A DNA stretch of 7,752 nucleotides from an uncultured Collinsella sp. GTDB taxonomy: Bacteria; Actinomycetota; Coriobacteriia; Coriobacteriales; Coriobacteriaceae. This document shows, one piece after another, positions 1 to 6,296 of the stretch. Every line of letters begins with the position of its first letter. The stretch's first letter is position 1. The notes under the pieces are model-generated. The model had not been told where the DNA came from. It saw only the letters and a program-made list of their open reading frames with translations, and did not search any database. The DNA lies in the NCBI GenBank assembly GCA_900549535.1, contig UROR01000097.1, positions 1 through 7,752 of the forward strand, in the 5' to 3' direction. The position numbers were made by a program, and so were the translations under genes.

Positions 1-586
1 GGCGCGGCGCGGCATCGGTGCGCTCGGCACGGTCGCGGCAGGCATCCCAGCAGGCACTTACCTGCTCGTCGAGCACCGCAAGCAGCCCGTCGATCCCCTC
101 GCCCGGCTTAGACGACACAGGCACGATCGGCGCGTCCGCAAACACGGTATCCGAAAGAAAATCGTCCACGTCGAGCTCGGCCAGCTCAATCATTTCGCTA
201 TCGGCCAGGTCGCACATCGTCAGCGCGACGACCATGTGTGTGACGCCCAGCAGCTCCAGCACATGCACGTGCTCGCGGGTCTGCGGCATTACGCCCTCGA
301 CGGCAGAGACCACCAGCACGGCAACGTCGATGCCTGTCGCACCCTGCACCATGGCGCGCAGGTAGTGCGCATGCCCCGGCACGTCGACCAGGCCCACGAT
401 CTTGCCACTCGGCAGGGCCAACTCGCCAAAGCCGAGCTCCACGGTCATGCCGCGGCGACGCTCAACTTCCAAGCGGTCGGGATTCTTGCCCGTCAGTGCC
501 TCGATGAGCGCCGACTTGCCGTGATCGACGTGACCCGCCGTGCCCACGATAACGGGGCATTCCACCAGCGTTTGGTCCTCACTCAT
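1..586 (-). CDS. selB: Selenocysteine-specific translation elongation factor SelB (3' end outside window)
   Basis: SelB is a cytoplasmic GTPase that carries Sec-tRNA to the ribosome at UGA codons marked by a SECIS hairpin. Only the first 195 codons are visible; the gene runs off the left edge, so the C-terminal winged-helix SECIS-binding domains cannot be seen. The visible part is a translation-factor G domain: G1 GHVDHGKS (residues 18-25), G2 RGMT (45-48), G3 DVPGH (68-72) and G5 SSK (158-160). The phrase after G1, with ALTGKNPDRL and VERRRGMT, is SelB-like rather than EF-Tu-like. The G4 motif is odd, reading TMCD (123-126) where SelB normally has TKxD. The ATG at 586-584 overlaps the selA stop in ATGA, which implies translational coupling; an AAGG lies 10 nt upstream. 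The position directly after selA supports the call strongly. Confidence 0.95.
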   Translation of the reverse strand, partial: MSEDQTLVECPVIVGTAGHVDHGKSALIEALTGKNPDRLEVERRRGMTVELGFGELALPSGKIVGLVDVPGHAHYLRAMVQGATGIDVAVLVVSAVEGVMPQTREHVHVLELLGVTHMVVALTMCDLADSEMIELAELDVDDFLSDTVFADAPIVPVSSKPGEGIDGLLAVLDEQVSACWDACRDRAERTDAAPR

Positions 587-2040
587 CGCCGCGCCGCCTT
601 GGCAACGCACGCGGCAAGCGTCGATGCCGCGGTCTCGATATCGCGATCGCCCACAAGCGTGCGGACGTCAAACAAAATGCGATCGTGCGAGGTGCGTGTG
701 ACGACCGGCGTGTCGAAGTCCTGGACGAGTGAGCGCTTGAGCGCGTCGACCGTCAGACGCTCGTCAACAAGACGCACGGCAACGCACATCGTCGGCAGCT
801 CGACCGTAGGCAGCGAACCGCCACCGGGGGTCGAGGACTCCTCGACAATCTCCAGCTCAACAGCACACGGGCAGCCGGCCTTATCGAGCCCCGCCGCCAT
901 AAGATCGCGCAACTTGCGCGCACGACGCTCCAGGTGAGCCTGAGGAAGCGTAAGCATGCTGAGGACCGGAATGTCGCGATGGGCCACATCGGCACCGTCC
1001 ATGTAGATGCGCAGCGTGGCCTCGAGGGCCGCCAGTGCGAGCTTGCCCGGACGCAGGGCACGCATAAGCGGATGCGACCCGCAGGCCTGGACCAGATCGC
1101 GACGACCCATGATAATGCCCGCCTGTGCGGCACCGAGCAGCTTATCGCCCGAGCACGACACGATATCGAGCCCCGCCGAAACTGAAGCCGGCGTGGTTTC
1201 TTCGCCGCCGCGCACCATGATGTCGTCGGGCAACAGCGCGCCCGACCCCTGGTCCTCGTAGAACAGCAGGCCATGCTTGTGGGCAAGCGCCGCAAGCTCC
1301 CGAGAACCCACCTCCTCGTGGAAACCCTCGATGCGATAGTTGGAAGGATGGACCTTGAGGATCATCGCCGTATCGGGCGTGATGGCGCGCTCGTAGTCGC
1401 TCAAATGCGTGCGGTTGGTGGCCCCGACCTCAACGAGCTTGGCACCCGAGGCCTCCATAACATCGGGGATACGGAAGCTGCCGCCGATCTCGACAAGCTC
1501 GCCGCGGCTGACGATGACTTCCTTGCCCGCGGCGTGAGTCGCCAGCACCAACAGCACGGCGGCCGCGTTATTGTTAACGACCAGCGCGTCCTCGGCACCG
1601 GTAAGCGAGCGGATGAGCTGAGCGGCGTGCTCCTTGCGCGACCCGCGCGAGCAGGTATCCACGCTGTACTCGAGCGTGCTGTAGCCGCGCGCGACCTCGG
1701 CCACGGCCTTGGCGGCCGACTCCGCGAGCGGGGCGCGGCCCAGGTTGGTATGGATGACCACACCCGTGGCGTTAACGGCGGGACGCAGGCTCGGCAGCGC
1801 AGAGCGATGCGCACGCCACTCGATGGCCGAGGCCAGCTCGCGCTTGGAACGCGGAGCGGCACCGGCACGAATCGCGGCGCGCTCTTCGTCAAGCTCAGCC
1901 GTCACGGCAGCATGGACCACCGCGTCGCAGGTCTCCCCCGCCGCCTTCACCACCGGCCACTCGGCTAGCAGCTCGTTGACGGAAGGAATGGCGCGCAGGC
2001 GGGCGCGCACCTCATCGGACATGTTCTGGCTATCGCTCAT
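583..2040 (-). CDS. selA: L-seryl-tRNA(Sec) selenium transferase SelA
   Basis: SelA is a PLP enzyme that converts Ser-tRNA(Sec) to Sec-tRNA(Sec) using selenophosphate. It forms large homomeric rings in the cytoplasm. The 485-residue protein is full length (E. coli SelA is 463). It shows the N-terminal tRNA-binding region with the start IPSVNELL (18-25), the NATGVVIHTNLGRAPL block (90-105), EYSVDTCSRGSRK (124-136), the VVNNNAAAVLL stretch (154-164) and the PLP lysine motif SGDKLLG, with the Schiff-base lysine at K300. Just after that lysine it has AAQAG where many homologues have GPQAG, a mild change. The ATG at 2040-2038 has a GAAAGG box with a 6-nt spacer. A second in-frame ATG six codons on is less likely. 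It follows the molybdoenzyme gene by 52 nt and overlaps selB by 4 nt. Confidence 0.97.
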   Translation of the reverse strand: MSDSQNMSDEVRARLRAIPSVNELLAEWPVVKAAGETCDAVVHAAVTAELDEERAAIRAGAAPRSKRELASAIEWRAHRSALPSLRPAVNATGVVIHTNLGRAPLAESAAKAVAEVARGYSTLEYSVDTCSRGSRKEHAAQLIRSLTGAEDALVVNNNAAAVLLVLATHAAGKEVIVSRGELVEIGGSFRIPDVMEASGAKLVEVGATNRTHLSDYERAITPDTAMILKVHPSNYRIEGFHEEVGSRELAALAHKHGLLFYEDQGSGALLPDDIMVRGGEETTPASVSAGLDIVSCSGDKLLGAAQAGIIMGRRDLVQACGSHPLMRALRPGKLALAALEATLRIYMDGADVAHRDIPVLSMLTLPQAHLERRARKLRDLMAAGLDKAGCPCAVELEIVEESSTPGGGSLPTVELPTMCVAVRLVDERLTVDALKRSLVQDFDTPVVTRTSHDRILFDVRTLVGDRDIETAASTLAACVAKAARR

Positions 2041-2092
2041 GTGCAGCCTTTCAAAAGAAACGTGGATCAGTCAAATGCATCAGCTGAGTCAA
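2041..2092 (-). other. Short gap between the molybdoenzyme gene and selA
   Basis: This 52-nt gap carries the selA ribosome-binding site (GAAAGG at 2052-2047). On the minus strand it has two copies of TTGACT 18 nt apart, also readable as the direct repeat AGTCAA on the plus strand. The first TTGACT resembles a -35 box, but 17 nt downstream there is only TGATCC, a poor -10. I see no terminator. The simplest reading is that selA is co-transcribed with the molybdoenzyme gene, with a weak internal promoter possible. Confidence 0.35.
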
Positions 2093-4210
2093 TTACTCGT
2101 CATTATCCTCGCGCGCGACAATCTTTTCCACGCGAACGGCGTTTTCCTGGGTGAGTGCGGCGCCCGTCAACGGGTCCCAACGCAACGGCGTATGGTCGAG
2201 CGGGCCCACGCCCAAGGCTTGAACGCCACCGGCATCGGCGCCAAACGAACGCCCGCCGGGAGCGGCCGAGGTGAAGATGCACGCCGGATGCAGATAGGGC
2301 GTCGTCTCCACGCGCACGCGGTCGCGGCCCATGTCGCTCACAAGCTCGACGACCTCGCCATCGGCGATACCCATGCGAGCGGCGACATCGGCGTTCATCT
2401 GCACAGCGTCCAAGTCCGACCCCATCTCGGCGGCACCGGCCGCCGCGAGTCTGCGCGAGGTATGCGACTCAAAGGGACGGTTGCCGCTAATGAGGCGAAA
2501 CATCCCCGAGTCGGGCTCCACCATGGGAGCGATCCAGTTGGGTATTCGACCCAGGCCGGCTCGTTCCCACACGTCGCTTGCCAGCGCAATTTTACCGCCA
2601 TCCAAGGGAATCGCCGGCTCGCCCGTACGCGACGGCAACGCTACACCCGTGTCGGCCCAGCCGCGCTCCTTGAGCTCGTCCAGATCAATCCCAAAAGGTG
2701 CCACCTGGGCAGCCGCCAGATCGTCAGACGTAAAGTCGAAGTACTCGCCCACACCACACGCCTGCGCCAGACCGGTAAAAATCTCCCGACCGGGACGCGT
2801 GTCGTCATGCTGCACAGGCAGCATGGCGTTGCGGTAGAACACGCGCGAATCGTTGGCGCCCACGACCGTACCCACACCGCGGTCGGCCTCCAGATACGTC
2901 ACGTCAGGCAGCACGAAGTCAGAAGCACGCGCCGTCTCGGACCAGCGAATATCAATCGTCACGAGCAAGTCGAGCTGCTGCAAAATACCCAACCAAGCCT
3001 GTGCATTGCCATAGCCCGCACCGGGGTTACTGGCATAGACGATGAGCCCACGCAAATCGCCGGCAAGAATCGACTGACCGATGGTCGTGCACAGGCCGCG
3101 CACCGGATCGACCAGTGGATAGCGCTCGGACCCTAGCTTGGGCCCACGCGGCACCAACGGCGTCGCAAAGCGCGTGGGATCGAGGTCGCCCAACACAAGC
3201 GGCGTGGGCGGATTGAGCGCGCCACCCGCATGTCCAATACAGCCCAGCAGCACATCGACCAGGCAGATAGCACGCGCGGTCTGGGTGCTGTTGGCATACG
3301 CAATGCCGATGCCACCATGAAAGCCAGCGTCCACCACCGCAGCAGGCGCCGCCACAGCCAAATCACGCGCAGTCGCACGGATATCGTCCGCCGGCACGTC
3401 GCACATCGACTCGGCCCACTCGGGCGTCCAAGCGCTGGCCGCCTGCGCCAGCTCGTCAAAACCCGTGGTATAGCGGGTCACGAACTCGTAGTCGTACAGA
3501 TCCTCGGCAATCAAGACATGGGCAATACCCAACAGCAACGCCAAGTCGCAGCCCGGACGCACGCGCAGCCAGCGGTCGGCAAGCGCGGCCGAGCCACTGC
3601 GCCGGGGGTCAACCACGATAATCTTCGCCCCGCGCCGGCGTGCATCGTTGAGCGCGTCAACGGCCCCCATCGTCGACGAATCGACAATGGAGCGCCCCAG
3701 GTACATGATGCAATCGGTGTGGGCCAGGTCGGACGCCGGGCTGTAGCCCAGGCTGTGCTCCCAGCCGGTCAGGCGGCTCACCTCGCAGGCGCCATCGGCA
3801 CCATACACATTGGGCGAGCCCAGCGCATGCATAAAACGATAGGCCCAATAGCGGTCGAACGAGGGCACGCCGAGCGTCATGCCCAGCGCACGGGCGCCAT
3901 GCGCGTCCACAATCCCAGCAAGGCGCGCCGCGATCTGAGCAAACGCCTCGTCCCAACTCACCGCATCGAATCCCGAGCCATCACGGCGGCGGCGCATGGG
4001 GTGCAAAATACGGTCGCGCTCGTCAAACGGCATGGACAGGCGATGTCGCCCGCGGGCGCACAGGGCACGCGCCGCGCACGGATGCCCCGGCACCGGCAGC
4101 TCGGCCACCACGCGGCCATCCTCAACACGGGCCGCAAAGGCGCAATCGGCATAGCATCCCCCGCATGTGGTCACCACGGCGCGACCGTCACGCTTCACAG
4201 CAGATGCCAT
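2093..4210 (-). CDS. Molybdopterin (bis-MGD) oxidoreductase, FdhF/PhsA-like, cysteine-ligand type, substrate uncertain
   Basis: This is a 705-residue cytoplasmic molybdoenzyme of the DMSO-reductase superfamily, close in length to FDH-H (715). The N-terminal [4Fe-4S] motif is C16-x2-C19-x3-C23-x27-C51. It is followed by CARG, so an Arg sits where FDH-H has the electron-relay Lys. The MGD-binding phrase KIIVVDPR is at 196-203. A C-terminal dinucleotide-binding domain spans about 570-700, with SGNRPFESHTSR near its start. The Mo-ligand position, aligned to Sec140 of FDH-H, is C142 (codon TGC at 3787-3785). The next residue is Glu143 rather than the FDH catalytic His. The region equivalent to the FDH VRGQNN motif (about 330-340) has no matching Arg. 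I therefore infer something other than a standard formate dehydrogenase; thiosulfate/polysulfide reductase-like or another reductase chemistry is possible. There is no Tat signal and no adjacent electron-transfer or membrane subunit. The ATG at 4210 is chosen for its AAAGGGG box. An earlier TTG frame would add a hydrophobic stretch but starts inside the terminator. Confidence 0.9.
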   Translation of the reverse strand: MASAVKRDGRAVVTTCGGCYADCAFAARVEDGRVVAELPVPGHPCAARALCARGRHRLSMPFDERDRILHPMRRRRDGSGFDAVSWDEAFAQIAARLAGIVDAHGARALGMTLGVPSFDRYWAYRFMHALGSPNVYGADGACEVSRLTGWEHSLGYSPASDLAHTDCIMYLGRSIVDSSTMGAVDALNDARRRGAKIIVVDPRRSGSAALADRWLRVRPGCDLALLLGIAHVLIAEDLYDYEFVTRYTTGFDELAQAASAWTPEWAESMCDVPADDIRATARDLAVAAPAAVVDAGFHGGIGIAYANSTQTARAICLVDVLLGCIGHAGGALNPPTPLVLGDLDPTRFATPLVPRGPKLGSERYPLVDPVRGLCTTIGQSILAGDLRGLIVYASNPGAGYGNAQAWLGILQQLDLLVTIDIRWSETARASDFVLPDVTYLEADRGVGTVVGANDSRVFYRNAMLPVQHDDTRPGREIFTGLAQACGVGEYFDFTSDDLAAAQVAPFGIDLDELKERGWADTGVALPSRTGEPAIPLDGGKIALASDVWERAGLGRIPNWIAPMVEPDSGMFRLISGNRPFESHTSRRLAAAGAAEMGSDLDAVQMNADVAARMGIADGEVVELVSDMGRDRVRVETTPYLHPACIFTSAAPGGRSFGADAGGVQALGVGPLDHTPLRWDPLTGAALTQENAVRVEKIVAREDNDE

Positions 4211-4274
4211 CTCGATTACCCCTTTCATCAGCCAAACACAACAGGCCAAAAGCCCGGCAACGAGCCCCAGACCC
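4211..4274 (-). other. Leader between the terminator and the molybdoenzyme gene
   Basis: These 64 nt separate the terminator T-run from the ATG. They contain the ribosome-binding site and a small imperfect direct repeat (TTTGGCCTG at 4250-4242 and TTTGGCTG at 4236-4229, minus strand). I cannot point to a convincing -35/-10 pair; a TTGCCG at the upstream end has no good -10 partner. Expression may come from readthrough of the terminator or from a promoter I cannot recognise. The repeat could be an operator half-site pair, but that is speculative. Confidence 0.3.
4219..4225 (-). promoter_or_regulatory. Ribosome-binding site fixing the molybdoenzyme start
   Basis: AAAGGGG on the minus strand lies 8 nt before the ATG at 4210-4208. 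It decides the start against the upstream TTG at 4276 and the inner ATG at about 4228, and gives a protein that begins MASAVKRD with no signal peptide. Confidence 0.8.
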
Positions 4275-4310
4275 AAAAAGCCTCCCGCACGGCAACGCCC
4301 CGCGGGAGGC
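4275..4310 (-). terminator. Intrinsic terminator after the formate channel gene
   Basis: On the minus strand, a perfect 9-bp GC-rich stem (GCCTCCCGC at 4310-4302 pairing with GCGGGAGGC at 4288-4280) encloses a 13-nt loop and is followed directly by TTTTT (4279-4275). It lies 22 nt after the focA stop. It should end, or attenuate, transcription of the hydrogenase-formate channel block before the molybdoenzyme-selAB block. No gene on the plus strand needs it. Confidence 0.88.
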
Positions 4311-4332
4311 CCAACGTCAAACAGACGGTACC

Positions 4333-5172
4333 TTACGCCTCGGACTTCTTGGCGTAAATAAACCAGTAGCCGAGCGCGATCAGAACCGCGCCGCCCACGA
4401 TGTTGCCCAGCGTGGCGGCGGACAGGTTAAACGCAATGCCCGCGGCGTTGAGCGCATCGGCGCCGGCGACCTTGGCACCGTAGCCGCATGCGTGCATCAC
4501 GGCGCCCATGGGCAAAAAGTACATGTTGGCGACGCAGTGCTCAAAACCGCAGGCCACAAAGGCGGCGATGGGCAGCAGAATGCCCACGACCTTATCGACC
4601 ACGGTCTTGCCGGCGGTACCGATCCACACGGCCAGGCACACAAAGATGTTGCACAGGATACCGCGGAAGAAAATCGTCACCCAGTCGATCGTCACCTTGC
4701 CGGCGGCGACGCTCACCATGGAGTTGGCGACCGCCTCGCCGTTAAGCTTATAGATGCCGGCCATGTACACCAAAAAGACGATGAACAGGGCACCGACAAA
4801 ATTGCCGACCCACACGACGACCCAGGCCTTGAGCATCTGGACCAGGGTGATCTTATTACTCTTGAGCGCGCAGACCATAAGCGAATTGCCGGTAAACAGC
4901 TCGGCGCCGCACACCAGCACCAGCACCAGGCCCAGGCAAAAGCACAGACCGCCCACGACACGCTGGGCACCCCAGCCCAGCGTGCTGTCGCTCAAAAACA
5001 CCGTAAAGAACAGGCCGCCGAAGGCGATAAACGCACCGGCGAACATTGCCAACAGAAAGGCCTTGGCGACCGGCAGGTTAGCCTTGGTCACGCCGGCGGT
5101 CTCGGTCTTGGCCTCGATCGCGGCGGGCGCCAGGCAATCGGGAGCGGGGTACTCCACCTTGGAATCTGCCAT
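4333..5172 (-). CDS. focA: Formate/nitrite transporter family channel (FocA/FdhC-like)
   Basis: This 279-residue inner-membrane protein of the FNT family forms pentamers and moves formate (or, in relatives, nitrite or hydrosulfide). Six hydrophobic segments are visible from about residue 38 to 273. The family signatures are present: AELFTGNSLM (90-99), with the LFTGN loop holding the FocA Thr91 equivalent (T94); WVGNFVGA (121-128); GILCNIFVCLAVW (171-183); and FEHCVANMYF (210-219), with pore His212 equivalent to FocA His209. Formate is the likely substrate because the gene directly follows FHL assembly genes; sequence alone does not exclude nitrite. The ATG at 5172-5170 is preferred over an upstream TTG at 5205, because AGGAAAGAAG ends 8 nt before it. 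It lies 39 nt after hycI and ends at a strong terminator, so it looks like the last gene of the hydrogenase transcript. Confidence 0.94.
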   Translation of the reverse strand: MADSKVEYPAPDCLAPAAIEAKTETAGVTKANLPVAKAFLLAMFAGAFIAFGGLFFTVFLSDSTLGWGAQRVVGGLCFCLGLVLVLVCGAELFTGNSLMVCALKSNKITLVQMLKAWVVVWVGNFVGALFIVFLVYMAGIYKLNGEAVANSMVSVAAGKVTIDWVTIFFRGILCNIFVCLAVWIGTAGKTVVDKVVGILLPIAAFVACGFEHCVANMYFLPMGAVMHACGYGAKVAGADALNAAGIAFNLSAATLGNIVGGAVLIALGYWFIYAKKSEA

Positions 5173-5180
5173 GTCAATCA

Positions 5181-5190
5181 CTTCTTTCCT
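5181..5190 (-). promoter_or_regulatory. Ribosome-binding site fixing the focA start
   Basis: The purine-rich AGGAAAGAAG ends 8 nt before the ATG at 5172-5170. This argues against the in-frame TTG at 5205, which would place the box inside the coding sequence and add 11 residues. Confidence 0.65.
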
Positions 5191-5211
5191 ATTCAGCAGA
5201 GGCAAGCGCTG

Positions 5212-5715
5212 CTATAGCTCCTGCCCCAAGCGGACAAAGTGGGAAAAGTCGTTGGCGGCCACGGCGTCGTACACGGCGTCGACGGCGTCAAAGACTTCCG
5301 GGGACATGGGGTTGTAGAACTCCGTGTCGCCCGGCTGAATCCCGACGAAGACGATATCATCGCACGATTGCTCGATTTCCTCGATCAGAATCGATAAAGG
5401 AAGCGAATGCGTGGTGAACATCGACTTGCGGGCCACATCGTGCTTGTCGAGCAGGCGGATGGACCCGACGGGCAGCGCCATGTCGGCAGCATCGACCAAG
5501 ACCAGACGCGGCGGACGCTCGCGCTTAACCTCGATGATGTCGTCCTCGGGCGTTTGGCCTCCGTCGATGGTGTACCAACCGGCGATGGGCGCGTCCTCCA
5601 TCTTTTTGGAAAGCACGGGGCCGGCGGCATCGTCGGCGCGCAGCACACTTCCCGCCGTGAGCACAATGCCCGCAAATGGGGCGCCGTTCACACGTCCATC
5701 CACAACGCGACCCAT
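5212..5715 (-). CDS. hycI: Hydrogenase 3-type maturation endopeptidase HycI
   Basis: HycI removes the C-terminal tail of the [NiFe] hydrogenase large subunit after nickel insertion. The 167-residue protein (E. coli 156) aligns throughout with HycI. Matching blocks include TIDGGQTPEDDI (49-60), VDAADM (74-79), FTTHSLPL (100-107) and VFVGIQP. The three nickel-sensing/metal residues of HycI (Asp16, Asp62, His90) correspond to D29, D75 and H103. The N-terminal motif is unusual: it reads TAGSVLRADDAAG where the family has a VGN...GDDGxG pattern, so the Gly-Asn and the Gly before DD are changed. The ATG at 5715 overlaps the hycH stop by 1 nt (TAATG) and has GGGGAGG 8 nt upstream. A longer open frame to 5934 would lie entirely inside hycH and is rejected. 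The substrate large-subunit gene is presumably just beyond the right edge. Confidence 0.93.
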   Translation of the reverse strand: MGRVVDGRVNGAPFAGIVLTAGSVLRADDAAGPVLSKKMEDAPIAGWYTIDGGQTPEDDIIEVKRERPPRLVLVDAADMALPVGSIRLLDKHDVARKSMFTTHSLPLSILIEEIEQSCDDIVFVGIQPGDTEFYNPMSPEVFDAVDAVYDAVAANDFSHFVRLGQEL

Positions 5716-6296
5716 TACTGCAACCTCCCCGTCAGATACACGCCCGACACATCGCGCACGCGCTCCACCAGATCGCGAAACTTCATCAGAAACGCGACCT
5801 GCTGGGCATGCAGGCCAAAGTCGTCGTCGAACACCGAGATGCCGGCCTTGGCCGACCCACGAAAACCGCGCTCGTCGAGCAGCGCATCGCAGGCCTCGAG
5901 CAGCGACGGCACCGCCGCCTTGTCGAGCTGGCACTCACCAAAGGAGCGGATAGCCTCGAACTTAGTCCGGGCCTCCCCCTCCGGCAGCGCGTCGACGAGC
6001 GTATAGAAGACATCCACCGGCACCGACAAGCGCGGCTCAAAGCAGTCGAGCACGCCGGTGTGGTGGCCCACGGCGAGCGTGTAGTACAGCACGTCGCAGG
6101 CCTCCTGGGGAACGTCTTCCTCGGTCTCAACAAACTTACGCGTGAGCTCATAGAAGACCACCTGGTCGGGCGCATGGCCCAAGCAGGGGTCGGCGACGCC
6201 CTCGGCGGCCTCGTCGCTTGCGCGCGAGGCATCGCCAAAGGAGCCACCGAGCATGCCAGGGCCCGCAAAGTAACCAGAGCGGTCCGTGAGCTCCAT
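5715..6296 (-). CDS. hycH: Formate hydrogenlyase assembly protein HycH
   Basis: HycH is a small cytoplasmic protein needed for assembly of the FHL hydrogenase large subunit; its exact biochemical role is not settled. The 193-residue product matches E. coli HycH (136 residues) from about residue 44. Shared phrases are QVVFYELTRKFV, the YYTLAVGHHTGVLDCFE stretch, ARTKFEAIRSFGE and the C-terminal VSGVYL. The first 43 or so residues, rich in Gly, Ala and Asp, are an extension absent from the E. coli protein and of unknown use. The start is well supported: GGAGG lies 7 nt before the ATG, which follows the hycG stop codon directly (TAGATG). An internal ATG at residue 15 would still leave an extension. 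It overlaps hycI by 1 nt, so hycG, hycH and hycI are almost certainly one transcript. Confidence 0.92.
   Translation of the reverse strand: MELTDRSGYFAGPGMLGGSFGDASRASDEAAEGVADPCLGHAPDQVVFYELTRKFVETEEDVPQEACDVLYYTLAVGHHTGVLDCFEPRLSVPVDVFYTLVDALPEGEARTKFEAIRSFGECQLDKAAVPSLLEACDALLDERGFRGSAKAGISVFDDDFGLHAQQVAFLMKFRDLVERVRDVSGVYLTGRLQ

Noticed and set aside
2041..2092. Promoter before selA based on TTGACT
   Set aside because: The matching -10 hexamer is poor (TGATCC), and the 52-nt gap has no terminator before it. Co-transcription is simpler, so I left it as a note only.
3782..3790. Possible selenocysteine (TGA) codon at the Mo-ligand position
   Set aside because: The codon is TGC (Cys), followed by GAG (Glu). 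The frame is uninterrupted and needs no Sec insertion.
4211..4276. A longer molybdoenzyme start (TTG at 4276) adding a hydrophobic N-terminus that looks like a signal or membrane anchor
   Set aside because: The TTG falls inside the T-run of the terminator and has no ribosome-binding site. The ATG at 4210 has AAAGGGG at the right distance.
236..4357. Long plus-strand frames opposite selB, selA and the molybdoenzyme gene (for example 1273-1968, 1709-3136, 3230-4357)
   Set aside because: They are low-complexity Arg/His/Ala-rich translations, with no ribosome-binding site or motif noted, and they cover strands already explained by conserved minus-strand genes.
5716..5934. A 73-codon N-terminal extension of hycI
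   Set aside because: It lies inside hycH in another frame and is Arg/Gly-rich. The ATG at 5715 has GGGGAGG upstream and matches the family N-terminus.
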